This document shows, piece by piece, positions 7,967-17,820 of a stretch of DNA of 18,124 nucleotides. The stretch covers positions 3,824 to 21,947 of the forward strand of contig NWUY0304824401.1 in assembly GCA_004151065.3 (NCBI GenBank), read 5' to 3'. Below the pieces are notes generated by a model. The model worked only from the letters and a program-made list of their open reading frames with translations. It was not told the DNA's origin and ran no database searches. Each line of letters opens with the position of its first letter. Positions within the stretch are counted from its first letter, which is position 1. The stretch comes from Larix sibirica. Lineage: Eukaryota; Streptophyta; Pinopsida; Pinales; Pinaceae. The position numbers and the translations under genes were made by a program.

Positions 7967-10740
7967 ATTGAAAGGTATTGTCATGCTCAGCAACTCTGTA
8001 AGAGCTCATGTCATTCTCTTGAGTTCATTGTTCATCTTGCATACCAATGCTCATCAAAGCAACCCTCTATTGGCTTCACCCTTTCCCTTGTTCCTGGTCA
8101 TTGTCCCCAAGAGTAGTCTACCCTAGATAACAACTTCTTCACACCACTGCCTCGGCACCCTAGGTTTCACTACCTAGCTTGACTTAACTTTCTACCACAA
8201 ATCCAAGTCATTTCCCATCGTTGCACGTCCTAGACTCACTACTACATTCTTCGTCGACCCATTGCCATGCTCTTGTACACTATTGACCCCCATGCCATAG
8301 ACCAATTGGGTAGCTAGTGCAATTTTTGCACCCAAGCCATGAGAATGTACTTCTTCATGCTTGAAGTGGTCTATTATGTTTGCACTTTGGTCTCCCTTGT
8401 GCACTTCTTCTTAGGTAAGGTAGAAACCCATTGCCTTCACGTAACAAATTTGCACCTCAACTCAACACTTCTTTTGTTGTCAAGGCACCAATATCTTAGT
8501 GGCCACATGCCCACTGGCCATCTCTTTACCGAAGCAGATTTGTTTAAGCAAGCAGTCGAAGTTGCTTCCAATGCTCCTTCCATTGTCTTACTCAGCAAGT
8601 CTTTCACTCTCATGCTCAATTTCGGAGAAGTGTTAAGTGTAAATGCATCCTTCCCTTCCAACGCTACCTGATAGTCTTCACCCCATGTCCACTTGTAAGC
8701 TTGTCGATACTCCCAAGTTGCATGCCATGGGATTCCCAAATCTTCATCGTTCCCTAAGTGCTAAAAGTCAGGATTTGATGTTGGCAAAGGGACCACATCA
8801 ACCTCTACTTGTTTCTCGTGTCTCATCTTAACTCACCTCTTTGTCATTTTTCCCCACCCCTTAGCCGATGGTGAACCTCCTCGTCAACTTCCTCTAGGCA
8901 ATGTGAGCTACCTAAAATATGATCTACACTGCACTGTCCAAGGTGACGTTTGTCGTGTTGAAGGGTGCTCCTCTTGGACTCAAGTCTAATACACTTGCCT
9001 TCAACCAAACTGTAACTCAAAGATTTTGTGTGCTACCTACACCCGATACTTGGACTATCCTCACTCAAAGACTAGGCAGTCACCTAGAATTCCCTCTTTT
9101 CATATTACATAGAGTGTTTCAAGTTACTAACTTGCTCCACATGCCAACATCTTCATATATCATGGCCACGGTATCTCTACCCAAACACTTCAACCCTAAG
9201 GGCGTACAAAAGACTACTCTCGTTGTTGCCTTTATCGATGAGTTTACTACCCTACACAAAGTGTTGCTACCTTTGGCCTCTTGGTAAAAAAAAATTGCAA
9301 TATGTTTGCAAATGAGGTTGTGGGTCACACTACTGCCTACCAAGGACACCTCCTTCTACCCTTTGACTGATATGTTCACAAAGTAAAGTCCATTTCTTCC
9401 TCCACCTTGTGAAGCTTGTTCTTGACCTTTCATCATGAACTTGACCAAACATTATGTTAAGGCATTTAGAACCTATGATGGTGCCCATGAATATTGATTC
9501 CCTTGACCTTTCGTCAAGGCCATTAATCTCTCCTCCAAAGGACAATATTTTGAACAATTTTGTTTATAAGGGCAACACAAAGTTCTCTTGCCCACATACT
9601 TAGGAAATCATTGTGCCTTCTACCTCATGATGACTTCTTTAGCAGCCTTGACTTGAACAAATTCCAAATTCGATTGCATGCTACCCCTTTCCCGGTATAC
9701 CGCTGCTTGCAACTAGCTCAACAAGGCATTCGCTTGCATGTGTACCTATTGTTAGTTTGTTCAAAGGACCTAAGTTAGCTCACGTTCCTTCTACCGCAAT
9801 TGCTCCAAGTTGGTCCTTACCAACAAATACCTTGTCAAATGCTCTCTAAGTGCACCCTTCATTTTGCTTCCCTGATGCTCTTAACGAGACTTTTTCCCGA
9901 CTCTTTGTTGTTCCCCTTCTAATGCACAAGTGTTGTCGTTGAATTATGTCCCGGTGTTGAACTTTCCATGCAATGTTGCCCCATTTCCTCCTTTAGCATT
10001 GTTTCACTAGTTCAAGGATACATGTTATGTGCAAACTAAAATCAACAAAGAAGAGCTTATCAATATACTGAGTTTTGTGTGGAACACTTTATCTGTCCAC
10101 CACTTGCTTAGTGCCTTCTACCTACGTGAAGCTAATGTTTTTCAAACTTTGCTTTATCGATTTTAGGTGCACTGGGAAAATTTAGTTTCCTACTACCCTG
10201 GGTGTTGAATTGCCCTCTGCCTTGTTCCTTCAATAACTCTTTACCAAGTCTATTTACAGAACCTTATGTTCTACTGAACTGCGGAAGGAGTTGTTGACTA
10301 CACCCAAAATGCCTAAACTATATCTACCTTTCTTATTGCCAATGGTGTTGTGTCCTTGTCGACAAGCACTGCACATTTCCCAGTCTCTATTGCATGTTAC
10401 CAATGCCACTGGGCTCTACTAATAGGCGTTGTATGCTGCCTAGTTTTTTCCTTGCACACTACCAACGTATTGTGACCTACTAATGGGTGTTGAACATTGC
10501 CAATGGGTTGTTGCTACCAATGGTTAACACTGCACTATGTTGACGATGATTGCACCCTATTGGTGGGTGCAACTACATTATCTAGTCTTTACTTCTAACA
10601 ACGTTGTTCCCTGCCAATGGGCATTAAGTGTTGCCCAAGTTCTTCCATGCACATTGCTAATGGAGAAATATTGTACAAGGTCACGTTTCGCACCCGCTAG
10701 TGCCAAACCCTTCAACGATCTTGTTCTTGGATTAACTTTA
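7967..10740 (-). other. Internal region of the LTR element, no intact gene
   Basis: These 2.8 kb are too short for gag-pol. Minus-strand open frames (about 8437-8739, 9119-9349, 9330-9557, 10578-10760) are each at most about 100 codons, and I recognise none. A stretch around 9.6-9.9 kb on the minus strand, read through stops, is rich in E, K, Q, R and L, which could be a relic of a coiled-coil gag, but this is weak. The plus strand is rich in C and T throughout, so plus-strand open frames here are antisense shadows. Confidence 0.6.
10316..10650 (-). repeat. Degenerate short repeats in the element's leader
   Basis: Variants of CTACTAATGGGTGTTG…TTGCC recur on the plus strand at about 10416-10440 and 10477-10501 (61 bp apart). 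Weaker relatives such as CTATTGGTGGGTGC and TGCCAATGGGC follow to about 10620. They lie about 100-430 bases after the primer-binding site, the place of a retrotransposon leader. The repeats are imperfect and the array edges are approximate. Confidence 0.35.
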
Positions 10741-10752
10741 GCTTTGATACCA
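10741..10752 (-). other. Primer-binding site for initiator-Met tRNA
   Basis: The minus strand reads TGGTATCAAAGC, matching 11 of 12 bases of TGGTATCAGAGC, the usual plant retrotransposon site complementary to the 3' end of tRNA-iMet. It lies 2 bp from the TGACA end of the 5' LTR. This is the clearest proof of the element's orientation. Confidence 0.85.
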
Positions 10753-10754
10753 AT

Positions 10755-12241
10755 TGTCACAACCCCAAAGCTTTGGTGCCTGAATATTCATGATCATGTG
10801 GCACTACCTTATTTTCTTCCAGAGGACTTGGACACCTGAGACTACTCATCGGTAAACTATGCCTATTCACTCAAGGCATGCCCATGACTTATGCCTTGAG
10901 CTACCCGTTGCCTATACCTGTTGCACACAATAACCTTTCCCAACCCTTAGTTGTTTACTTATTTTGTGTGTGTTGTTTACTTAATCAGGTATACTTAGCC
11001 AATATACTATAAGCATGTATAAAGCAAACCACAAGAACAACACAAGTATGTTCGGTGCCCAAATCAGGCACCAACAAGTCTTTTAATGAAGTAGTATACA
11101 AGGTGATACAATGGAGGATTACAAAGGTGATTTGGACACCTCACTATCGACACTCGCTTACAAACAATATTTAAACCTAGGCAAACCCACCCACTTTGTT
11201 CCCTAGTTATTGAGGTATTGTACTTATAGATGGGTTTGTTTGTTGCTAACGATCTTCCTTGCTCCCAACAACACTTTGTGCTAATGGACGCACCTCTTGT
11301 CTATGGGTTTATGTGTGCATAAACCTATTTTCGATGGTCCTTGTCATTCTCCTCCAAGTCTGCCTTCCACGACACTTGGAATTCAGTATATTGGGTTGCC
11401 TCCCGTAGTACTCATACATTGAAAAGCTTATTCCCTTAGCCTTTGTTGTGGAGAGTTTTCTCTTGATCAACCTTTCAACCCATAATTGTCTTCATGTTAG
11501 ATCACAAACTTCTCCTAGTTGTTCTGCCCATCCTTTCTAATAGATCACCTTGGCTTGTTATCGTAGGCCTAAGTCTCAACCCACCTCAACACCCTTATTA
11601 TTTTGCTTGTTTTGTTTCCCAAGCATGCTTGCATTTTCCCACCATTTGCCTCAAAAGTGACCAAGTGTTTATATGAGAGAGTTTCCTATTATCCCTCATG
11701 AGTGGGGGCCCAAATTCTTCCCCAAGGCACCCAACTGCATCCACATATGCCCGACAATGTGCAACTGTTTTGCCCCTCTCAAGGTGTATTACCACTGCAC
11801 CCTAGACAAGTGGGCCCAATAACCCTTAAGTCTTCAACGAAATTTCTTATGATGCACCCAAGTGTCATCTTGCCGATGTGCCTTGTGCAACACCTTGCAT
11901 CAGGGAATCCTCTCAATGCTCTATGAAAGTCTTCTTGGTCGTTGCTCGTGTTGATGTCAAAGCCTCCTCGTCGATCCCCTTCTTGGAATGCCACTTCGCC
12001 AAAGCTTTGCCAATTATCAAAGTCTTCCTTGCCAAAGTCCCCTTAGCAGAAGCCCTCCTATCATGCATGCTTGCTTAGCCCATCGTATCTTCCTGTGGCT
12101 ACCATGTGTGCTCTTGAATGTGCCCATATTGCTGACCAATGCCTTGGTCATGCATGGGTGTGTATGTTTCTAGTTGGCCTAAGCCCTTCGATGGTTGAGT
12201 TAGTGTCGGTTGGTTGCTTGCCCCTAGGTAGGGACATTACA
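10755..12241 (-). repeat. 5' LTR (minus-strand orientation)
   Basis: This is the partner of 6530-7957 and is slightly longer through indels. On the plus strand it begins TGTCACAACCCCAAAGC and ends GGGACATTACA. Conserved blocks shared with the other LTR include CACAAGTATGTT, GGTGCCCAAATCA, GAAGTAGTATACAA and GGTGCCA/GGTGCCT-type stretches. Plus-strand open frames of 60-80 codons inside it are antisense and not genes. Confidence 0.85.
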
Positions 12242-13590
12242 GTATCTTTTATGCATAAGTTAGTTCATCTCAAGCCAACTAGTATACTAAAAAATACAAC
12301 AATGAGTTAACTACTTCAATCATATTCATCTCTAGAATATTGTGTGTTATTACAGAAATGATGAAGATACCATCATACATTAATGGTCATCACATGCCCA
12401 CCAACTCCCAACTTCTAGGATGTTATACCCTCAAAGCATCGGCAAGTGAGGAGATTTCCAATAAGAAGTGATTGGATCCCACTTAGATTTTTCACTTTGG
12501 AAGTTGCTTCCAATTAAGTAACAGAATTTGAGTGGAGTTTCTTGATGTATTTTTGTAAAATATCTACCTATGGGTTCCAAAACAACTTAGCATTCATTGA
12601 TTCATTGTTCAACACTAACAAGTTGATATTGGGCATTTGGTGGATCCCAAATGATTTTTGAGATGTGACACATCAAACACATTATGCATTCATCCTTCGT
12701 TAACAAGGTTTAAGTGTTATACACCAATTTGGCCCCCAATTAAATGAATATACATGCAGATAATCACAAATGTTTTCTTTATTATGTTTGGAATAATAGT
12801 TGCACATTGCCAAAGGCCCCATTTATTGTGATTATTCAATAAGCAATGTTTACAATATATAATGCAATGGAGGGAAAGATGCCCATGCATTATTAATAAA
12901 ATAAAGCACACAACTACTCAAGAGGAATGATGAGTGCGGAAGGCTTGACAAATGATAAAGGCTTAGGGGGGAAGTCAAGTCAACTTCTTGTATCCATTGT
13001 AGTGGGGGGGAGGGTTTCCATCTCATTCTAATCTCTAGGTATTGGGTTTGGGAGCTCCCAAGCATGGAGATCAAACTTGTGTTTCAACCTTAGTTGTAGG
13101 ATCCTGCATTTTATAGAGGATGAGAGATGAGGAATTAAAACAAAGGACTTTGTTGGCATAGTAGGCACCAGTCTCTAACTCTATAGAGCAATTGTTAGCA
13201 AAGAGGATTTGTGGATCTAATCCAATTGGGGCCAGTGCAGAGTGCCCAATATTGTGAGAAATAAGTGTTGCGTGTGAATTGTCCAAGTAGTGAATGCTCA
13301 AAGCTTGATTGGACCCAACAAGTTCATTGGCCTACATAGTTATTCATTTATTTTGTTTAATTAGCAAGGGATTTTGAGAAAATAATATGTGGGTTACTTA
13401 ACAATAGTTGGAGGGTTTGGGGATGAGAGGTATCCCTTCTCAAATATAGACCCTTAGCTTGGGGTGTCTCTATCAAATTCGAGCCCATGATTAGGTGGAA
13501 AATCCTTTTGCAAATTTAATAAACAAATAAGTATGTATTCCTTCTGAAATCTATGCATTGTTAAATTTGCTTTAAATTTTTATTGTTATC
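12242..13590. other. AT-rich spacer, no feature recognised
   Basis: Three minus-strand open frames of 64-76 codons (about 12717-13301) have no recognised domain. A GGGGGGG-containing tract lies near 13005. I see no convincing transposon ends, RNA gene or coding homology. Confidence 0.4.
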
Positions 13591-13821
13591 GTATGATATT
13601 TTCAACCTTATATATGCATTATATCACTGTGTTCATGTTGAAACCTTGCCATTTAATTGTCTTCCATATATGTAGTTGCTCGCTAGTTTTATTTTGTTGT
13701 TAATGGCTTTGATGTCAATATAAACCATTGGTATAAGCTCTCTTTCATGTTTTGTTTTAAAAGTTTGTTCCACTATTGTGTAAAGATTTTGCATAACCTT
13801 ACTACAATAAAATAGTATAAT
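13591..13821. repeat. 231-245-bp tandem duplication, copy 1
   Basis: It starts at GTATGATATTTTCAAC and shares with the next copy ATATCACT(G/A)TGT, CATTT(A/C)ATTGT, GTTAATGGCTTTG and a TCTTTCAT block. The offset is 231 bp at the left and about 245 bp further in, because copy 2 has gained bases around 13910. AT-rich, non-coding, old. Confidence 0.75.
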
Positions 13822-14064
13822 GTACTATGTTTTCAACTTGAGAAATCCATGATATCACTATGTACATGTTTAAACCTCGTCATTTCATTGTATCACATAT
13901 ATGCATATTTATATGTGTAGTTTCCTACCACTTTAATCATCTTGTTAATGGCTTTGTTGTCAACAGAAAGCATGGGTACAAGGTGTCTTTCATCTTGCAT
14001 TTTTAAAGTGTTTCACTTCTGCGTAAATTTTTTGAGTAAGCTCATTAACATAAAAATAATAGAT
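13822..14064. repeat. 231-245-bp tandem duplication, copy 2
   Basis: GTACTATGTTTTCAAC restarts the unit, which continues to about AACATAAAAATAATAG. An extra TATGCATATTTATATGTG-like stretch explains the longer offset in its second half. It joins the first copy head to tail without a spacer. Confidence 0.75.
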
Positions 14065-14390
14065 CTACAACCTATGTCCAAGGAAGGGAAATAAGTGAGT
14101 CACATAGAGGTACCAAAGCTTTGCATTGATATTTTTTACCTCAAAAGTAGGTCATTTTGTGTGGAGGAATGCAAAGGAATGTTGAGCTTTATGCTTTTGA
14201 GGACACATGCCATATATCCAGTGTTGTAGAATTAGACAATATTTGAATAATAAATCAAATATATCCTTGTTAAACACACACACTTATGTTTATGGATAAT
14301 AAAAGTTGGTCCAAGGGATGGAAGAACTCTATATGTTATAAATTGGGGGGTCAAATTTATAGAGGGCATTAAAGTGGAGATAAGAAAATT

Positions 14391-15340
14391 TTATCTAAGT
14401 GTTGAGTGCTTAGACAATAGTTATTTGGGAAATCAAGGAGCAAAAAATCCAACTAGTGTTTTGAGCAAGGTAAATCCCAATCAATGAAAATCAATAATTG
14501 TTGAGTGCTACTAAACAAGTAGTTGCTCGAGATACCAAGAAGTAGAAGCTAGTTCAGATTTCCAAGCAAGGATATTTTCAAACAAGGAAAGGCAATCAAG
14601 TTTCAAGTGTTTGGAAAAGAGTTGATCGGGACAACAAGGAGTAAAAAATTATCAAGTGTTGAGTGGTCATAAAAAAACCACTAAGAAAACCAAGGAGCAA
14701 TATCTAGACCATAGTTCTAATTAAGATCAATTTTGATAAGGGAAAACATATTGATTGTCGAGTGCTGAAAAAATAGTTGCTTGAGAAACCGAGGAGAAAA
14801 TGGGAACTCAAATTTTTGAACAATCTTATTTTCAATTGAGGAAAATTTATCCAAGTGTCAAATGATAAGAAAAGCCTTTCTTCATAATCAAGGAATGGAA
14901 AACAACCCATTGTTTCAAGGATGATGAATTTTGAGTAAGGAAAATCTACTAAGTGTTGATGCTTGGAAAGTTAGTTTTCTAGGAAACAAGAGACCCAAAA
15001 GCCTCAACCAAGGTATTCTTGAGTGAGAAAAAAATTGGCCAAGTCTTGAAGGATTAGATATTAGTTACTCAACAAATCAATATCGGTTGACTCAAGGTTA
15101 TAAGTAGCGTAATTTAGAGGCAACACAAAAAATGGCTAAGTGTTGTGTGCTTTTAAGACAATCGCTCGAGAAATCAAAGAATAGGTGAGGAATCAAAGTT
15201 TTGAGTAAGAAAACTCTAGAAGGGCTCAAAATTTGGATAATTATTAAGACCTTAGGATTTAGTTACTTTGAGTTTTCATGGGACAAGTGAGGATTCAAAG
15301 TTTCAAGTTGAGTAGGAGTTATGCTCGAGAACTTACTACT
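14391..15340. repeat. Degenerate tandem array, about ten units, period near 99 bp
   Basis: A motif like AAGTGTTGAGTGCT, then TAGTTGCTCGAGAAACCAAG, then TTTTGAGTAAGGAAAAT recurs along this stretch. The CAAGGAG-like anchor falls at 14434, 14536, 14635, 14691, 14790, 14889, 14987, 15078, 15175 and 15284, giving steps of 102, 99, 56, 99, 99, 98, 91, 97 and 109. The GTTGAGTGCT-like anchor gives a parallel series (14401, 14500, 14609, 14658, 14757, 14857, 14955, about 15055, 15142). The short step suggests one unit lost about 43 bp. Units are heavily diverged. No reading frame is open across the array. Confidence 0.8.
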
Positions 15341-15676
15341 GAAGGTTTTAGCCTCTTGGAGGCATATTACTATTCTAGGGAAGGTAAACACGAGAATATT
15401 AGGCGAGGGAAGCTTCCTTTAGCAAAACAATAAAAGTTTGTCCTGCTGACCAAGAGATGTCACAAAAGAAGGAATTTTCTAATTACCTAACAAAAAAAAC
15501 AGGTTATTTAACAATTGAGGAAAGTTTCATGTGCTAGTCAAAGTGGACTAGAGACCTTGACATGCAATTTTTGGTGATAGAAAATGATATGTATGGTTGA
15601 AATGCAACAATAGCTTGGGTTGAAAAACACATGGGTAATACATTAAAAAAACAAATATAATGGTCAATGGGGTCTA
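15341..15676. other. AT-rich spacer between array and SINE
   Basis: There is no open frame of note, no clear repeat ends and no RNA gene visible. Purine-rich runs such as AACAAAAAAAACAGG near 15490 are present without further structure. Confidence 0.4.
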
Positions 15677-15678
15677 TC

Positions 15679-15733
15679 TAGCTTGAGTGGTTGAAGCAAG
15701 AGATCACTATCCTCCATGCCCAAGTTTGATTCT
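15679..15733 (+). promoter_or_regulatory. Internal Pol III promoter (boxes A and B), decayed
   Basis: Box A TAGCTTGAGTGG fits the TRGYNNARNNGG pattern. Box B AGTTTGATTCT departs from GGTTCNANNCC at three places, so activity is doubtful. Confidence 0.5.
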
Positions 15734-15830
15734 TACTTGAGACAAGCTTTCCCCTTGTGGGTTGCTTTGCCTCACAAAGGAGTTGTTTTGAATGGATGGG
15801 ACCATGTATAATTTCCTACGTGACTTTGAC

Positions 15831-15862
15831 ATAATAGGTTCCCCTTGGTCACAACCTATTAT
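15831..15862. other. Perfect 10-bp inverted repeat with 12-base loop
   Basis: ATAATAGGTT at 15831-15840 pairs exactly with AACCTATTAT at 15853-15862. It lies in the body of SINE copy 1 and could fold as a hairpin in its RNA. No flanking signal assigns it a separate role. Confidence 0.55.
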
Positions 15863-15932
15863 ATGAGAATTTCCTTGTCAAGTCCATAAGTTAAATTCTC
15901 ATCGTTGGTTGGAAACATTCAAACAAAAAAAG

Positions 15933-16278
15933 AACTATGGAGTTATGACTATAATTTTTCACATTAGGCAACTATAAAACAAGAATGTCAAACCTTGACT
16001 AAGTGCAAGAGGTACCAATGGGAGGGGGAACTTTCCCTCTTTTTATAGATTCCTTGTGTCTTCTTATAGGTTCCAGGGAGATAATGTTGTTAGTAGAGCA
16101 AGGAGGCACACAACAAAATATTTGTAGATTTCAAGTAGAAGAAGCATCGAAAGGGTCAAACAACCAGATTTTAGAAGCCATAAAAATTATCAGGAGCTTT
16201 ATTTGGAGTATAAAGCCAGTCATTGAAAATAATTTATATATAATTTATAATGTTTTTTGGGTAACTATCACTTGGGTT
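15933..16278. other. Spacer between the two SINE-like copies
   Basis: A plus-strand open frame (first ATG 16018) runs through this spacer and into the head of the second SINE, ending at 16344. Its translation has no recognised domain, and the overlap with the SINE makes it a chance frame. Nothing else is seen. Confidence 0.4.
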
Positions 16279-16509
16279 TCTAGCTCGAGTGGTTGTGGGA
16301 TGGAGTGTTATCCTCCCCACCCAAGGTTCTATTCCCACAAGTGACATGTTGATTCATAATGAGTATATTGTTGTAATGGCTTATAGCCTTGTTGTTGACT
16401 TGGACTTGTGTCTTGAATAATCTAGGGTTTTCCCTGGGTACCATCCTCGAAATGAGGGGAAGTGCCTAAGGGTTTGTCCCATGATAATTTACCTGCAAAA
16501 AAAAAAATT
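16279..16509 (+). mobile_element. SINE-like element, copy 2, with A-tail
   Basis: The tRNA-like head has a box A TAGCTCGAGTGG (16281-16292) and a box B GGTTCTATTCC (16325-16335), both fitting consensus, again 44 bp apart. The element is about 230 bp long and ends in an 11-base A run (about 16498-16508). The head resembles copy 1 at roughly two of three positions by eye, while the bodies differ, so the two may be different subfamilies. The tail abuts decayed LINE sequence. Confidence 0.72.
16281..16335 (+). promoter_or_regulatory. Internal Pol III promoter (boxes A and B)
   Basis: Both boxes match the eukaryotic tRNA-type promoter consensus (TRGYNNARNNGG and GGTTCNANNCC). The sequence between them does not fold as a proper tRNA anticodon arm, so this is a SINE head and not a tRNA gene. 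Confidence 0.65.
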
Positions 16510-16724
16510 GGGGGAACGATGGCACAAGTTAATTGAGTATAGAGACCTACACCCCACTCCTAGGATGACTTAAAAGAAAGGCACAACCAAAACAAATGTA
16601 CACTAGTGTCTTCCCTGTGACAAAAAGGCAAACACTTGGGTTGGGTCACTCTCACAAGAGGAAGTCCACCTAATATCAAAGATGAGGCAAAAAATGCTTT
16701 CTTTGATTCAAGGTATTGCTTCCA
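16510..16724 (-). pseudogene. LINE ORF2 C-terminal zinc-knuckle (zf-RVT-like) remnant
   Basis: One frame reads about 55 codons from TGG at 16724 (WKQYLESKKAFFASSLILGG…) before an in-frame TAG near 16560, and continues open beyond it. It contains KCLPFC near 16620-16637 and HLFWLC at 16581-16598. That gives a Cys-x3-Cys followed by His-Leu-Phe-Trp-x-Cys, the pattern of the zinc-knuckle region at the end of plant LINE ORF2 proteins (Cys-x2-Cys there, so one codon seems inserted). The stop and frame breaks upstream make it non-functional. Confidence 0.55.
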
Positions 16725-17820
16725 CGTAGTTTAAAGATGAACTAACAAGGAAAATTATTTAATGGGTATCTTCCAAACTTGCTTAAGAAAAACACTCAAA
16801 GTGGGCTTTATACTCAATCATTGATAACCATTTATTGGACAATATATTTTGAAACCTTTCGAACAACTCTGCCTCTAATCTTGCCACAAGGTGGTTGTGG
16901 CTTGCAATTCAAGCTCAAGAAACAAATAATCTATTATAATCTCCAGCACACTCTATAATGAACATGTCCATGTCGGCTCTATTAAATCTCGCATCCAGGG
17001 TAGGGAAGGTTTTTCAGTCTCTAATCTAGGCATAAAAAAAGTCGCTAACCTTTACAATATGTTGTTTGTATAAATTCTTAGCAAAAAAACAAGTGATTTC
17101 TACCAAAGCTTTATCATTATATTGTAAAAGAGGCAACCACTAAATGCAGTGCTCATTGAAGGTCATACCAATTGTAAGTGAGTTACCTTTTGAAGTTAGC
17201 TGAGAATAATGGCCTCCCAACATGTCCATATACTCTACGCCATAAATGACCCTTTGATCTTCATGAAGGTTCACATCGGTCCAATTCCTTTTACCTAGTA
17301 GAGTACCCATGAGAAATATAGGGCTTTTAAAACTCGATTTCCTTCAACTACCTAGACAACCCACTTTTCACACAAGCCTTGAGTCTGTCGAAAGGACCCT
17401 GGAGCATATTTAGAATCAAGTCACCATTGTTGTTGGGTTAGTAATATACTTATCCACCTTCTCATCTATCCTTCGAAGAACCACTTCCCATAATGATTTT
17501 CAAGATGCATGAAATTCAAAGGGGACGTGTAGGATTTTAAAGACATGATTAGGCTATAAACATGACCAACACATGTTGCTAAGAGAATCTAAGAGGTCAT
17601 TTTGGCTTGGTTTGTAGCACTAATTCTTAGCTATTTTCAACTTACGCCCCAAAGCAACATTAACAATATGAAGGCAATACATAGTGTTATCCAATGAATA
17701 TTCCTCTTCCATAATGATCAAGATATAGTTGTCTAACTCATTATGTACAATCTTGGGTAAGACGTATCTTATCCATGGAGTAGGAGATTTGGCAAAACTC
17801 CTTTAAGAGACATTCGACAA
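16510..17820 (-). mobile_element. Decayed non-LTR retrotransposon (LINE) fragment
   Basis: Broken minus-strand coding traces run through this region. The best is the C-terminal zinc-knuckle segment at 16510-16724. Further upstream in minus orientation, WKSLWEVV-like, RRIDEKVDKYI-like and EDQRVIYG…LGGHYSQLTSKG stretches appear in changing frames around 17100-17520. These resemble the part after the reverse transcriptase in plant LINE ORF2, but I cannot assign them firmly. The left end meets the A-tail of the second SINE. The right end is a guess. Confidence 0.45.

Larger units (their letters stand above)
6530..12241 (-). mobile_element. Non-autonomous or deleted LTR retrotransposon, minus strand
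   Basis: Two direct repeats of about 1.43 and 1.49 kb (6530-7957 and 10755-12241) enclose 2797 bp. Read on the minus strand, the LTRs begin TGTAA and end TGACA. The right-hand one is followed after 2 bp by a primer-binding site for initiator-Met tRNA (10741-10752). The left-hand one is preceded by a polypurine tract (7958-7966). These fix the orientation: 5' LTR on the right, 3' LTR on the left. The interior has no recognisable protease, integrase, reverse transcriptase or RNase H, and its longest open frames are about 100 codons. It resembles a large retrotransposon derivative (LARD) or a deletion product of a longer element. The immediate 5-bp flanks (GTTTT left, GTATC right) agree at only three positions, so a target-site duplication is not confirmed. 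Confidence 0.85.
15677..15932 (+). mobile_element. SINE-like element, copy 1
   Basis: A tRNA-like head has a box A (TAGCTTGAGTGG, 15679-15690) and a decayed box B (AGTTTGATTCT, 15723-15733) 44 bp apart start to start. A body of about 200 bp ends in an A-rich tail (AAACAAAAAAAG, about 15921-15932). The head aligns well with that of the second copy at 16279. The body contains a 10-bp inverted repeat. Target-site duplications were not identified, so the ends are approximate. Confidence 0.6.

Noticed and set aside
8339-9287. Plus-strand open frames of 110 and 122 codons
   Set aside because: They are antisense to the LTR element, in C/T-rich sequence that is poor in stop codons by composition; no domain is recognised.
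6530-12241. Plus-strand orientation of the LTR element
   Set aside because: The primer-binding site and polypurine tract are found only when the element is read on the minus strand.
12717-13301. Minus-strand open frames of 64-76 codons
   Set aside because: They are short, have no recognised domain, and are expected by chance in a stretch of this length.
14391-15340. CRISPR-like array
   Set aside because: The units are about 99 bp and diverged throughout, with no conserved short repeat and unique spacer pattern, in eukaryotic DNA.
16003-16344. 113-codon plus-strand open frame
   Set aside because: It starts at GTG, runs into the head of a SINE, and shows no known domain.
16281-16350. A tRNA gene
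   Set aside because: Boxes A and B are good, but no cloverleaf with an anticodon arm can be drawn; a SINE head explains it.
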